Assembly (NCBI GenBank): GCA_949317995.1
Contig: OX439045.1
Span: 9,284,174-9,348,173, forward strand
Length of the DNA stretch: 64,000 bases
DNA from: Acholoe squamosa
Lineage: Eukaryota > Annelida > Polychaeta > Phyllodocida > Polynoidae
Direction: 5' to 3'
The translations under genes and the position numbers were made by a program. Below the pieces are notes generated by a model. It searched no databases. It had not been told where the DNA came from and was given only the letters and a program-made list of their open reading frames with translations. Below, in pieces: positions 48,326 to 61,155 of this stretch (position 1 is its first letter; the number at the start of each line of letters is the position of its first letter).

Positions 48326-48762
48326 GTCGCCACCACTTCATTGGTGCATCATGCTGACCAATGGGTATGATGCACTCCTGCACTAGCTGCCCTCAAAGGG
48401 TTAATCTAGCTGTGTTATATTCATGTTTGACAGTTTATTGGTTCTCTATGCTGCAACGGTTAGACAATTGAATCCCTCTATTGACTGTAGTATGTCGCCA
48501 TGTATATACCCATCCCTATAGGTGATGATGTGTATACCACCAACAGTCACACATACCCCTAGTGTACACGTGTGTGTGTAGGGGGTGGGGTGTTGAAGGG
48601 GGGGGGTCAGCTGTTACATTGATTGACTGCTAAATATTGGATGCTTTTCTAAAACTTAATGGGCCGTTGACGCATGAATACGTGATACCCATTGTTCGTC
48701 ATGGTGCATGAATGCAGTGCCTGGTGCAAACAAACCAAATAGATGGGACAACCTTTTAATAC

Positions 48763-49071
48763 TACCATAAGCTCGTGCGTATAATGCACGTTTTGTATTT
48801 GGTCATTTAGTTCTCCCTGTATCTGAAAGGAGGGCACCAAGACATTACATTTAATGTTACACTCCCCTTAAATCATAATAGGCTATAAGGGGGTCCAGGG
48901 GGGTCCGGGGGTCCTACCTACACATAGCTTTTTGAATTTTTGAAAATCCATTCTGTAGTACAAAAGTTTTTTTTTTCTTTTTGAGAATTTTAGACTATGG
49001 TCAGACCATAGTCTAAAATTCTAGCTGCGTATTATACACCGGATGCACCTTATACATATGATGTTGCGGTA
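48763..49071. mobile_element. Family A-like MITE with a perfect internal palindrome
   Basis: Ends are TACCATAAGCTCGTGCG and GATGTTGCGGTA. Positions 48984-49022 form a perfect palindrome with 19-bp arms around a single base. Confidence 0.6.
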
Positions 49072-49537
49072 ATACTAACTAGCTCAGACTACTCGCTAGT
49101 GAAAAATAGTTATGGTACGTAACATGTGCTGTGTGCGGCAAGCCGGGCGTGTAGTGGTGTTCATGTTGTATAAGCTGCACCTGGGATTTGGAACTTTAAA
49201 GTTTTACCAGGTCCAGTGTTACGCTCTGTTTTGTAAAAACCCGCCTATGAGCCACCTTTTCAGACCAAAGAAGAAACTTGCTCCGACAGTAATATCATAT
49301 TCTAGAATAGAAAATACCCCAAACTTGCCCCTTTCGAAGAACAGAGAAAACTATCATAAATTCTCTCGTATTAGTTGTACCCTTGCACAAGGCTTGAAAA
49401 TTTGTAGTTCAGTACTGTTTTAAAGTGTCAAATACCCTTGTATAAGCCGCACCCAGACTTTGGGAGAAGTAATGAGCTGCATGCAATACGCATCTGGGTT
49501 CTAGTGTTAGCTGCGGCTTATACTAGAGAATTTACAG

Positions 49538-49774
49538 TACCGTAATCTCTTTCGTAGAAGACGCAGTGCGCGTATAAGACGCACCCCCAACTCAGGAAAG
49601 GCTGGTTCGCGTATAAGACGCACCTCTTAGGGGTGATTTTTGTAAATTCAGTACTGTTCTATAGTAAAAATACCCTGCGTATAAGAAGCACCCCCTTCTT
49701 GGGGAAAACCTATAAGACGCACCTGGCCTTTGTTTGGCGTATAAGACGCATCTTATACGTGGGAGATTACGGTA
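49538..49774. mobile_element. Family A MITE, 237 bp
   Basis: Ends are TACCGTAATCTCTTTCG and CGTGGGAGATTACGGTA. It has three internal CGTATAAGACGCACC-type blocks. Confidence 0.7.
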
Positions 49775-51227
49775 CTACATATACCTTTCAGATACATCGG
49801 TCTTCAATAGGTCGGTTCATTCACTTATCAGCTACCTATACCATCAAACAGATTTGATAATAGCCATTGAAATCTATTGTAATTATGATTCAGAGAACCA
49901 GCTGATTCAGGAACCAGCCAAATTTGAACTCAAACGGAGGTAGCCAATTTATAGAGATGAGACTGCATTTTTAAAGCGCACTATGCGCTAATTACGTCTA
50001 ATACAATAAACTACAGTAGACTTCTGAAATGGTCTATAAGCCTAGCTGCAGCATATATGCAGGGTTTTACATTATGTTTAGTGTGTACAAGGAGGGGAAC
50101 ACGTGTGTGCTTGTGTTTGTTTGTATGGAATCAATAATATACCCACAGCCGACTTTTACGCAGATCGAAAAATCACAACGCAAAACCCAGATTCCTTAAC
50201 ACCTCACATAAGCATAATCAAATGTGGGTCTTATCCTGTATACGTTTACTCACTTTCAACCAAATCAAAACAAATAAAAAATCTGCCCTCCAGGGAGTGG
50301 CATATATGAACAGCAACATATAGAATTGAGACATCGCGCCTTCCTTAAAGGCCTAACTTTGGACCTTATGACCAAGTACCAGTACTCTATGTTCTTCATG
50401 CAACTTAAGAATCTCTCCAAACCTTCAGCTCAGAGTGACATCACTGATAACCTGTGTCAATTACGTCTTACAGGTTTTGATCGTTCTGGAAAATCATCAT
50501 CTATGAAATGGTCTTGACATATTCAATAAAAAAAAAGCTCAGACGTAGGGCTTTATTTTTAACTGCTTAGATCATTTCTCTTCATGATGTACTGGCGAGT
50601 AACACGAGAGCAGCTTTGAGCTACTCACGAGTTACCCGCCAGGGCTAAAGCCGTCGCTATCAATACATGTAATGTCGAGAGGAAAAATGTAATATCTTCA
50701 ATTCATGATACCTCCATTTTAATGGGTTTCTTGAGAATAAAAATTGATACTTCATCATAAATTAATTCATTTAATGACTATAAACAACTCCAGGGGGGGG
50801 GGGCGTGGGGGGGGGGGGGTTGGTGAATGCAGGTTTAAGTTATGGGATAGCACAGGCTACTAAATAGTACAAGTTCAGAACATGTCATGTTTTTATGAAA
50901 TTGAGTGAGATTTCAGAGATAGGGGGATCCATGAATTGTTATCATTTCTGCATACCTGTGGGTGATATAGCTGATAACAGTACATATGACCACAGATACG
51001 ACATATTTAATAGAGACAGTATCATGTTATCGTGTTGTAACCAGGATATGATTAGGATAATCTGGTAGTTTCTACCCAGGTCCTTTTCCTACTTGGAGCT
51101 GACTGACGTCATGGTGACGTCATAGGGGATGGTCCCTGAGGTGTCTGTGAGGTCGGTGAACAAGGGTCTGAAATGCACGGTTTGACGCTTCCTTGGCATT
51201 ATTCCCATCGCTTGATGCACTCTAAGT
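49775..51227. other. No gene seen
   Basis: Only short frames and G/T/A homopolymer tracts (for example poly-G near 50795-50820) are present. Confidence 0.4.
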
Positions 51228-51312
51228 TGTATTAGCAGCCCACTAAGTTGTATTAGCAGCCCACTAAGTTGTACCGGTATTAGCAGCCCACTAAGTTGTA
51301 TTAGCAGCCCAC
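51228..51312. repeat. Tandem repeat of about 23 bp
   Basis: Four units of CTAAGTTGTATTAGCAGCCC, the third with an insertion of CCGGTA. Confidence 0.8.
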
Positions 51313-51819
51313 AAGGGAAGTTTCCTTTGACTTCACCATCTCAGTGTTGCCGAGATGACGCCCGCACGCCGGAATCTTAAAGGGAGTAGACAAGATCTAC
51401 TCAAACGGCACCTGGTGGCAAAAATGAAACTGCCAAATTTGACAATATTGATACATTGCCATTCTATACATTCTTATCACTGGATTTCATATTTCCTGTA
51501 TGCATAGACTCCTATGCTAAAGGAATTAGAAATATTTTTAGTTTATTCAGGAAAATTTCAATTTGCTTGTGACCCCCTACTTTTTGGTTCCAAAATAATT
51601 CTAATGATCTCAGGTATAAATACATGAGGTTTGGTTAAGAAATTGTTAGAAGATTTTTTTTCTATGGAATTAAATGTCGGAAAACACATTCTCATAGGCG
51701 GCCATAGTTAAGACCACCAAACTTTAATACCTTCCAGTGGAAAAACGGACACTGTGACCTATGGTTTTTATGCCTTCTTTATGTTATGTAAGCATCAATC
51801 TAACATCCCTAAAAGTTAC

Positions 51820-52072
51820 TACAGTAATCTTCCGTGTAGAAGACGCGGTGCGCGTATAAGACGCACCCCCAACTCAGGAAAGGCTGGTTCGCGTATAAGA
51901 CGCCCCCCCCCACCCCCGAGGGAAGATTTTTGTCAGTTGAGTACTGTTCTATAGTAAAAATACCCCACGTATAAGACGCACCCCAAACTCAAGGCAATTT
52001 ACCTCCCGCATAGAGGACCCAGCAGCATTTTGTTTGGCGTATAAGACGCGTCTTATAAGCGGGAGATTACGA
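51820..52072. mobile_element. Family A MITE, 253 bp
   Basis: Ends are TACAGTAATCTTCCGTG and AGCGGGAGATTACG. The right tip is mutated. Confidence 0.65.
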
Positions 52073-52568
52073 GAGAAATTGTTGGTCAATTTTGAACCAG
52101 CTGGATCGTGTCTACTCCCCTTAATGGCCAGCGTACCTTGCGGCGCAAGCCAGGGTGGCAAGGCGTTATAACCTCAGCTTTCTAATGGCGCAAGAATTTT
52201 TCAAATCCGACTATTAGAAGTGAAGATAGGACCTTATGATAATAGAATACATAACCATAGCTATATGAATCTAGAAAAAACGACCGAGCGGTTATTACAG
52301 CAGTGCTATATATGTAACAGAAGTCCTCACACTGATAACATCTAGAAACCTGATAATGATCATACAGTCATGGGAGACCTCGTATTTGAGTATTTTCCAA
52401 TTTCTATTCAGTTGTGATGAAGTTTATACACTATAAGTATCAATATTCATATGGCCTGCCTGAGGAAGAAAATGGCCTGCCTAAGATGCCAAGATGCAGG
52501 CCACATTGGCCTGTGTCGATAAAAAGTTTTCACCAACACTGCCATCTCTTCCTCAACATACTACTAGT

Positions 52569-52875
52569 GTAGACCTTTCAGGTCTACGTTATGACCTTTC
52601 AGGTCTACATTATGCCCTTTCAGGTCTACATTATGACCTTTCAGGTCTACGTTATGACCTTTCAGGTCTACGTTATGACCTTTCAGGTCTACATTATGCC
52701 CTTTCAGGTCTACATTAAGACCTTTCAGGTCTACATTATGACCTTTCAGGTCTACATTATGACCTTTCAGGTCTACGTTATGACCTTTCAGGTCTACGTT
52801 ATGACCTTTCAGGTCTACGTTATGACCTTTCAGGTCTACGTTATGACCTTTCAGGTCTACATTATGACCTTTCGC
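52569..52875. repeat. 21-bp tandem repeat
   Basis: About 15 units of ATGACCTTTCAGGTCTACRT with one further base. The open frames on both strands through it are repeat artefacts. It abuts the truncated left side of a family A element at 52873. Confidence 0.9.
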
Positions 52876-53051
52876 ATGCATTTTCGCGTATAAGCCGCAC
52901 CTCTTAGGTACCAATTTTGTAAATTCAGTACATTTCTATAGTAAAATTACCCCTCGTATAAGACGCACCCCTAATTTAAGTACATCCTATAAGACTCCCC
53001 AGCATTTTGTTTGGCGTAGAGGACGCGTCTTATAAGCGGGAGATTACGGTA
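52873..53051. mobile_element. Left-truncated family A MITE
   Basis: The right end AGCGGGAGATTACGGTA is intact; the left end is replaced by the 21-bp array. Confidence 0.65.
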
Positions 53052-54605
53052 TGTCAGCTTAAATAGTGAAGGAATTTACTCCAATTGCCTGTAGATATGA
53101 AGTTATAGCCCTTTCTTTGCTTTTTCTGAACATTTTCCAAATTTGTAGGTTCATATGGTCTGCGTTAGAGAAAATATGGCCTGCTCAAGATGCCAAGATG
53201 CAGGCTTTTTTGGCTTCCATTGAGGAAAAGTTTTCCAACGCTGGTTTTAAGCACATACCCCATTTATACTCTCTCCATGCATGGTCTGGTATTGACCTAG
53301 GTCGTGCACCCTTCCCATCTAACCCCGTTTTCCACTTCCGCATTCACGGAGACCACGACATCTGGGAACGCCAGGGGTGAATACATACAATGGGGAAGGA
53401 GGAAAGTGTGTGTTTGGATCTTCTCCAGATTGTGTTATGATAAATTAAACTGGGGTTTACCTGGGAAGGGGAACTGGGGCGTGAACTGGTACAAAATTAT
53501 CATTGATCAAGACGGGGTGATTGCAGCACAGGGATGGGAAAACAGGACAAAGTCAAAGGAACGATAGACAGACTGACACATACATGATCTACAGATTCCT
53601 CACATTTGGGGTGGGGATTCCTGTCAAAATTCAGATTACTGTGGTATTCATGACAGCCATGGGGATTCTCGAGATGGTGAAACTGTGTTATTAGAATGAG
53701 ATTCCTATCACATGTGGGATTCCTGACAGTTATACGGAATTGATGACATGGGATGGGAATTCCTCAGAAAAGTGAGATGCTTGACACAGATATGTATATT
53801 TTCAAAATATTATTGTTGCTTTAGGAGGGAGTCTTGACCTCGGGCAGGGATTCTGGGTTTTAGTTCTTCTTGGAACCGCAAGGGGGACATCAAGAGCTTT
53901 ATTTTGATATGTTACACTCCCCCCTAACACAAAAAATGACATAGGGGGGTTCAAGGGGGCGTGGGGGGGGGGCTTAGCTACACATAGCTTTTCGAATTTT
54001 TAAAATCCATTTAGTAGAACCAAAGTTTGCGAGAGGTTACGGAAGTTAAAATACGCGAGAGATTATGGTAGTTAACATCACAGTATTCTTAATTTTGGGG
54101 TTCATGCCCTTCGGGATTCCAACATAATTTTTCCTTATGTGGCATTATAACGTGCAGAGGACTCCTGGCATCAGGGGTTCCCAATTTTAGGGATTCCTGA
54201 TGTTGAGGATTCCTGATGTTGAGGATTCCAGACTCAGCGGATTTCTGATGCTTGGCATTCCTGATATTGGGGCCGAAGGCGGGCTATAATTTTGAATGCC
54301 GGGGATTCCTGGCATTAGAAATTCCTGATGTTGGGGATTCCTGATAAAATGTTGGGGATTCCTGATAAAATGCTGGGGATTCCTGACCTCACCTCAACAT
54401 TCTCCCTCCATTCCCCCTGAATGAAACCTGACCCCCGCCCCCCTCCCCCACTCACACATTTATGCTAGCTGTACAGGTGGAAATCCATGTACTATAACAT
54501 CCTGGTTATGTGCAAATACACCAGAGTGGCCAATGTGAATCTGCTGACTACCAGTGGCATGGTCTCATCTTATTTGTCTACCATATTTAAACTATTGATG
54601 GGTGC

Positions 54606-54985
54606 ATAGATTCAAGATTCAAGATTCAAGATTCAAGATGGCTTTATTGACTAATGTACAGGTACACTTATGTCAGCACCAGGTTTTCATTTACAATGTT
54701 GTAGACAGATTTTATATATGAGTATATACAGTTCACAGCCCCTGGCCTTTTAGATGATTTGCAATATGGGGCCACTGCTAGTATTTGAGAAAGTTTCCTA
54801 GTGTCATCGTGTCTTTTATAGTAATCAACGAACTTGAGGTATTTTGTTTCAAACACTGACCGTGCGTTTCTCATCTCGGGCATGTTACAATGTAAGAAGA
54901 CATGATTGACATCTTGCACAGCATTACAGAATGTGCACTTAGAATTGACAGGTTTCTTTCCTCTATATCTTCTTGAGTGCATAGT
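54606..54985 (-). mobile_element. 5'-truncated LINE fragment
   Basis: On the minus strand a 104-codon frame (54668-54982) carries a C-terminal LINE zinc motif, CTFCNAVQDVNHVFLHC (Cys-x2-Cys-x7-His-x4-Cys), preceded by Arg-rich MHSRRYRGKK. The element ends at lower coordinates in four tandem copies of an ATTCAAG unit (about 54610-54638), a typical non-LTR 3' tail. Only the last part of ORF2 is left. The 5' truncation lies near 55010, next to a family A MITE. Confidence 0.65.
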
Positions 54986-55023
54986 GCTTAACTGTGCCTT
55001 TTGAGCGGGGCTTTTTTTTTAGC

Positions 55024-55240
55024 TACCGTAATCTCCTGCGTATAAGACGCGTCCTCTATGCCAAACAAAATGCTGGGGAGTCTTATAGGATGTACTGAAA
55101 TTGGGGGTGCGTCTTATACGAGGGGTACTTTTACTATAGAAATGTACTGAATTTACAAAATTGGTACCTAAGAGGTGCGTCTTATACGCGAAAATGCATG
55201 TGCTAAGTTTGGGGTGCGTCTTATACGCGCAGCGCGTCTT
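55024..55240. mobile_element. Right-truncated family A MITE
   Basis: It starts TACCGTAATCTCCTGCG and breaks off after GCAGCGCGTCTT. Confidence 0.65.
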
Positions 55241-56344
55241 GTTGTACATGTTGTATGTGTCAGAGGTGGTGCACATGGGATTGGTGTGAAAACTGCTGTT
55301 TCTGCAATATGTAGGCCTATCAGACAATTGTAACACAGTATTCAAATATTCTTAATCATTCTCATATTTAGCCCCATCAGAGGCGTAGGAAGCAAATCTT
55401 TATTGGGAGGGCCCCATGGTGACCATCTTGATTTGTTGGCTCAAGCATGAAGACTCCTGTACATCTGCATATAGTCCTCACACCACCTATATAAAGGCGT
55501 ACTTCGGGTACATCCTCTTCAATAAGCAGCACCTCATAATATTTTGCAGGGTATTACGGTTACATGCAGTGTTCTTCCCACAGTGTACTGACATTGGTGG
55601 CCCGCCATCTACGATTTTTACTGCTGCCGGTGTCAAATGACTCGAGAATCGCCGCCGGTGTCATTTTAGCTATCTATGGAATTTTGAATTTTTAAAAGTC
55701 AACCAAATAGAACAATTTTTCATGAAAATATCAATCTCTCTCTTCAAGGATACAGATGTGCCTAAAGCGTGCATTTTCAGTCGTTATTAAACAATATTAC
55801 TTTTCAATATTTATTCAGGTATTTATTCATTATCGCATGAAATATCTAGTGGCCAACTCCTGAATTTTGCGGTGTGATTTTTCAGTCTGTGGAGAACCCT
55901 TCGGTAGTCCTGCGTCTAACAGGTACATGATAGTACATGGTCTGATCCACCTGTTATCTCACTCATGATGCGGCCTTATCTGTCTAACCCACTCAGGGCT
56001 GATAGGATCAGTGGGACTGCTAGGTGCTAGTGAAGTATGTAATACTCTCACATTCACTTAAGGAGATAACAACCCGGTAGCTTTATATATAGCCAGGTAG
56101 CAGTCTGTGCAAAAAGTTTTTCGCCACACAGGCTATTCAGTCCTGCAGATTTGTCATTCTGGCGGCCCGATTAACAGTAACGAAACACGACTTCTTATGT
56201 GGGAAGTCATCGCTTACACCTAGCATCTTGCAATATTTATTTTGTTTGTAGACATGACCATGTGGACAGAGCCGTCAAACTTGTCAAATTCCACTAAAAA
56301 TCAGTGGCACTCACTTGTGAATGTCCCATCTTCGTAAAATAACA

Positions 56345-56582
56345 TACCGTAATCTCCCGTGTATAAGGCGCAGCTCGCGTATAAGGCGCACCCCCAACTC
56401 AGAGAATGCAAGTCGACGTATAAGGCGCACCTCTGAGGGCAGATATTTGTTAATTTAGTACTGTTCTATAGTAAAAATACTCCCCGTATAAGGCGCACCC
56501 CAAACTCAAGGCAATGTCCCTCCCACGTATAAGCATTTTGTTTGGCGTATAAGACGCTCCTTATACGCGTAAGATTACGGTA
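56345..56582. mobile_element. Family A MITE, 238 bp
   Basis: Ends are TACCGTAATCTCCCGTG and CGCGTAAGATTACGGTA. Confidence 0.7.
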
Positions 56583-57227
56583 CCTCTTGCAACGGCTCAC
56601 CAGAAATATATCATTACTTCTGTGAATTTAGCTTTGGAAAATTTGACAGCCCCCCTTGTCTGTACAAACTGTTTGAAGTCCCGAGTGTCATGGCTGAAGA
56701 AGAAGACCCAATCCTGTGAAATATTTGTCCATTACAACCTATATAGTGGTATATTCATGTTAAGTAAGGACTAATCATGAGATATACCGTAAGTAAGATT
56801 TGCCCACGGTTTTCAACAAAATACCATATCGTTAACGGCACATGCTGCAACTACTTTTTGGAGAGGATGAGCACAGCTCTTTTAAGTTTTACTGTGCCCA
56901 AGAATACCACCCAGTAAACCGTCCTAGGCATCAGCGACTATTCCAGGAAGAATGTAACATTTAAAATCAATTCATATAAAAAGAGCTGTTAGAATTGTTA
57001 CACTAGAGAGAATTTACCATTTAGTGAAGCTTTACCAGGGGTACTAACAGAGTGCTCATTGTCTACGTATCAAAGAACGTTTAAAATGCTGACGAGGTGA
57101 CAGTCTAAAGGTGCGAGTGGTGGCAAGTATAGATAACAGTATTTTATATGTCACATAGCGACTTAATGGTCTGCGCCGTTTTGATGGATTTACGCATTTA
57201 TGAATCGTATATCGGCCTTACCGGATT

Positions 57228-57525
57228 GATACCCTCTCGAACTGTTAGAATGACCCTGCAGTCTCACCCGTATGTAGCATTCAGTCAATGCAGGAGTGCA
57301 TCATGCTCATTAGTTGGCATGATGCACCAATGAAGTGCCAGTGAATTTGCTCACCAGCACTTCATTGGTACATCATACCGACAGTCCGGGACTATCAACC
57401 CTGTAGGGTCAGCGGCAGTATGATGCATGAGTTCACCCTGGTGAAGTTACTCGCCAGAGCTGCATTCATGCATCATGACGACCAATGGGCATGATGTATT
57501 CATACGCTAGCTTTAGAGGGTTGAA
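57228..57525. mobile_element. Family B MITE
   Basis: Contains GATGCACCAATGAAGTGCCA facing CAGCACTTCATTGGTACATC, and ends at CTTTAGAGGGTTG. Confidence 0.6.
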
Positions 57526-57533
57526 TAAGTAAG

Positions 57534-57760
57534 TACCGTAAATCTTCACATACAGGACGCACCTCGCATATAGGACACACCCTGAGTTTAAGGAAATGCT
57601 ATAAGAGATATCTGGGGTAATATTTTGGTCATTTTAGTACTGTTCTATAGTAGAAAATCCTTGCTTATAGGACGCACCTCCAACTTCTGACAGTCCTATA
57701 GGACGCAACAGGGGTAATTTTAATGTATAAGACGCGTCCTATACGCAAGGATTTACGGTA
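57534..57760. mobile_element. Family A variant, 227 bp
   Basis: Ends are TACCGTAAATCTTCACA and CGCAAGGATTTACGGTA. The interior has ATAGGACGCACC rather than ATAAGACGCACC blocks, so it is a distinct subfamily. Confidence 0.7.
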
Positions 57761-58950
57761 GACTTGTAGTGTGAGGACAGGCCTGAACACTGCAGTGTTC
57801 TTACACACATCAATACGTCAAGTTGTACTAGAGATCTATATATAAAGTACCGGATAAGATAGACAGGGCACTTCAAGGATGAAAGTCTCAAAGAGTGTTT
57901 TTATTTACCAATGTGCCACGATTACCGTGTACGACGCTATTAGCGCACTGTCACTTAGAAATATCCAAAAAAAAAAATTCTATTATAGTTAAGAGTTAAT
58001 TTTTTTTTGTCATTTTTAGTAAAAAAAAAAAAAGAAACAGTAAAGAGACGGTGTGTGCTATTAGGGTATGGCGGATATGGTATACCAGCTTATACACAAA
58101 ACTATAACTTGAATATCGCGGCCCATCGGAAGTTACGAAACCTATTTTAAGATTTTGTTCTAATTTCCTTGTGGAGACGCCAGTGAGATTCCTCCAAAAA
58201 GTGTCTGCAAAGTTGAAAATGGATTTCAGACAACCCTAGTTGTGAGTGGTGTGTAGCGTGTAGGGAAGGGCATGGTTTGTTGTGATTGATTTATGATGTG
58301 AGCTTGTGGTTTACCACAATTGCACTGTATGGGGCTGGGAAGGGATATGATGTAAACCTCAGCATATACCGTATTTCCTTGATTATAAGCCGGGTCCTGA
58401 ATATTAGCCTACCCCTGCTTATATGCAAGGTTTTATGATAGATGTGTTATGATTAGGCCAAATAAAAAAAGGTTTGTTTCCAGTCACCCAACCGACCCTT
58501 TTTTTTTTGTTGTTGAGAATTTTAGAGATTTTTAAGCCATTTGTTTGTATTATTCAAAATTTCTCTTCTGTTTGTCATGAAAATCATCTATGGGTCTACA
58601 GTAGCTTCCGAGAGGACATTCTTGCACCTGTAAAATAGTTTGAAGAATGATTTTGGGGGTCGCGAGAATGATTTTTGCGGCTCCAAAAATGTTCTGTCAT
58701 GTACAAGAACATAAAATATTCTTTGTGCAATGTCTACTCCAGGGCTCCGCACATCTGCCCAATACATTTCTATAGCAAATTAAAAAAAAAACAGATTAAA
58801 AAAAAACAAAAAAAAAATCCGACCTACCGACCCCAGGTCTTGAAGGCATGTTACTGGAAACACATGATATATTTTTTTTGGCCTTATATTGTATCAGGGG
58901 GAGGAGATACCGGTAGTAGATACCTGCCTACGTCAGTGCTGTTACCGATA

Positions 58951-59292
58951 CAGGGCTTGACAAATCAGTTTGGAGAATGTGTGCCCATTGGGCACAAGGG
59001 CAAAAAAAAGTTCTGCCCAGCAGGCAAGCTCTCTGCCCGACACCTTTGCTTTCTCTACTCAAAATAACATATTTCAATAAATGGGACAGTAGTATCAAGA
59101 CAATAAAAGTACACACAGATAACGTCTGCAGTGCAGAAGAATAGTGGAATAAGCATATGCCTCCAAGTCAATAAACAAAGGGTTGTAGTCTTTTGACATG
59201 TGTGTCCATTGGGCACAACTTGAAATTCATTTTGTGCCCAGAGAATTATTTTTGAGTCACGGGCATTGGGCACAGGGATTTGTCGAGCCCTG
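58951..59292. mobile_element. hAT-like MITE with CAGGGCTYGACAAATC ends
   Basis: The inverted ends CAGGGCTTGACAAATC and GATTTGTCGAGCCCTG are 16 bp with one mismatch. CGATA flanks both sides as a direct repeat. The interior has GCCCATTGGGCAC palindromic blocks near both ends. Confidence 0.75.
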
Positions 59293-59302
59293 CGATAGTA
59301 CA

Positions 59303-59776
59303 TACCGTAATCTCCCGCATAGAAGGCGCGTCTTCTACGCCAAACAAAATGCTGCTGGGTCTTATACGTGGGAGGGGCATTGCCTTGAGTGTGGGGTGTG
59401 CCTTATACACGTTTTTTTTTCCGGTCGGTGTATAGGCATCGGTGGGCATTACGTCGGCCGTGTACCAATGACAGCTTGAACTCATAGAGCCAGCAGCGTG
59501 GCAGCCCAGTCGGTGTTTTGGCGCTCTGCGGGCATTACGTGTACCAATGACATAGAGCCTGGTTGGTGTACAATAAAGGGGGGGGGGGTTGGGGTGGGGG
59601 GCGCCTTATACGCAAAACAGCCCCCCTGTGAGTTGGGGGGGGGGGTGCCTTCTACACGGGTTTTTCCAAAAATCGATCAAGAAGAGGTAGGTGCGCCTTC
59701 TACGTGAAAAGGCCTTCTCTGAGTTGGGTGTGTGCTTTCTACGCGAGCTGCGCCTTCTACGCGGGAGGTTATGGTA
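59303..59776. mobile_element. Large family A element, 474 bp
   Basis: Ends are TACCGTAATCTCCCGCA and CGCGGGAGGTTATGGTA. The interior has expanded G-rich GTGCGCCTTCTACG-type blocks. Confidence 0.6.
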
Positions 59777-60869
59777 GGATCAGTTCTGTCCGCTTTCTGT
59801 ATCCTCAGATAACAATGGTGACATTATTATTTATGTGACCTATCCCCAACAGCTACAGCAGGTACTTGTGGTAAAACTGACACTTTGCACTTCTATATCC
59901 TTATTTATTTCTTCCTACCTATAACCAAACATGGGGTGAGGCCGTATTGGACGTTATAATGGTTGTAGAATAGAAGTAACCCCAACATTTTGAGTATTTG
60001 AAGCCAATTAAACTCGGAACCACTGGACATACGGGTGTATTTTAGACATATTTTTGAGTGCAGTGTGCGCTTATAAGCCACATATGGTACATGTATGTTA
60101 TTAATGTTTCATTGTTCAAGGTATTTCCTGCTTCCTCCACCCCCCCCCCACTCCATACCCCTTGCTGATCCATCCCCTGAGCTTTGCTGTGTAGATATGG
60201 AATGTTTTTTTTTATTATTACATGTATCAGGAGACGACACCTGTATTGGACAATTATCCCTATTATCCAAATTACAGATGTCTACGATCTCTTAGTGCGC
60301 CTTATATGCGGGATGTGCCTTATTCATGTGCAGCGTTACAATATAATGCTATGCTGTGTAGATGTAAGACTTGGTTCTTTTATCATTGTATGTATCAGGA
60401 ACTGACACTGCTATTAGACAATCACCCCACCTACACACATCTACAAAATCTGGATGTGCCTTACATGTGGGATTCACCTTATATGCAGCATGCGCCTTAT
60501 ATGCGCTGGGTATTACAGTATAAATGCGGTGCCGTCTAGATGTAAGACTTGGTTCTGTTATCATTACATGTATCAGGAACCGACACTGGTATTGGACAAT
60601 TATCCCAATTACATATGTCTAATTACCCCTTAATTAGTCACATTGAGTGGCTTAGGTAATGGGTCTGAGTGGATACTAATGCAATAATGGTTGATATTGA
60701 AGGCACTAGGGCTGGATAGCTTGGATATTCCAGCACGAGGCGAACAACCCTTAATGCATTTATACCACGATTTACCCATAAAAAATCAACAAACAAATCA
60801 ATGTTGAGTAGGTATTTGACCATACCTACTCAACAAATCAATAAATTCATATCTACTACGAAATGTTCA

Positions 60870-61155
60870 CCACCCAGTCCTGGACTCAAACCTGCACCAG
60901 GGAGCAAAACTGCTGATCAGAGGCGAGATGTCTTGCCGACACGGCCACAGGGACTGACTTGATTGTCTCCACTAACAAAGCTTTATGTACGATGACCGCG
61001 ACAAGCCCCCACCCGCCTGGTTCAATGCTAAAGGTTCCCCAGCCATGAAAACAGTAGTACGTATGGGCCTCAGTCCGTCAGCTCACCAGGTGGCCTAGAT
61101 GGTAAGGCATAGGTCTTACTACCTAGAGATTGGGTGATCGAATCCCACCTTTGGC
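60870..61155. repeat. Two tRNA-derived SINE heads in opposite orientation
   Basis: On the minus strand, A box TGGCCGTGTCGGCAAGAC (60930-60947) and B box GGTTTGAGTCC (about 60882-60892). On the plus strand, A box TGGCCTAGATGGTAAGGC (61091-61108) and B box GGGTGATCGAATCCC (61132-61146). Neither folds into a full tRNA. Confidence 0.6.

Larger units (their letters stand above)
47837..48402. mobile_element. Family B MITE interrupted by a family A copy and a 19-bp array
   Basis: The left part (47837-47935) and right part (48320-48402, ending CCCTCAAAGGGTTAA) are one family B element. It is interrupted by a 70-bp family A element (47941-48010) and by expansion of its own core CTGGCGAGCAGTCAAAGTG into about nine tandem copies (48143-48325). 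Confidence 0.65.

Noticed and set aside
48119-48386. Two overlapping repetitive plus-strand frames
   Set aside because: They are produced by the 19-bp repeat, which reads open in several phases.
52564-52914. Frames encoding heptapeptide repeats on both strands
   Set aside because: They are artefacts of the 21-bp repeat.
53066-53567. Overlapping plus-strand frames of 104 and 87 codons
   Set aside because: Part of the sequence repeats the GGCCTGC/AAGATGCCAAGATGCAGG block found near 52460; the frames shift against each other and show no domain.
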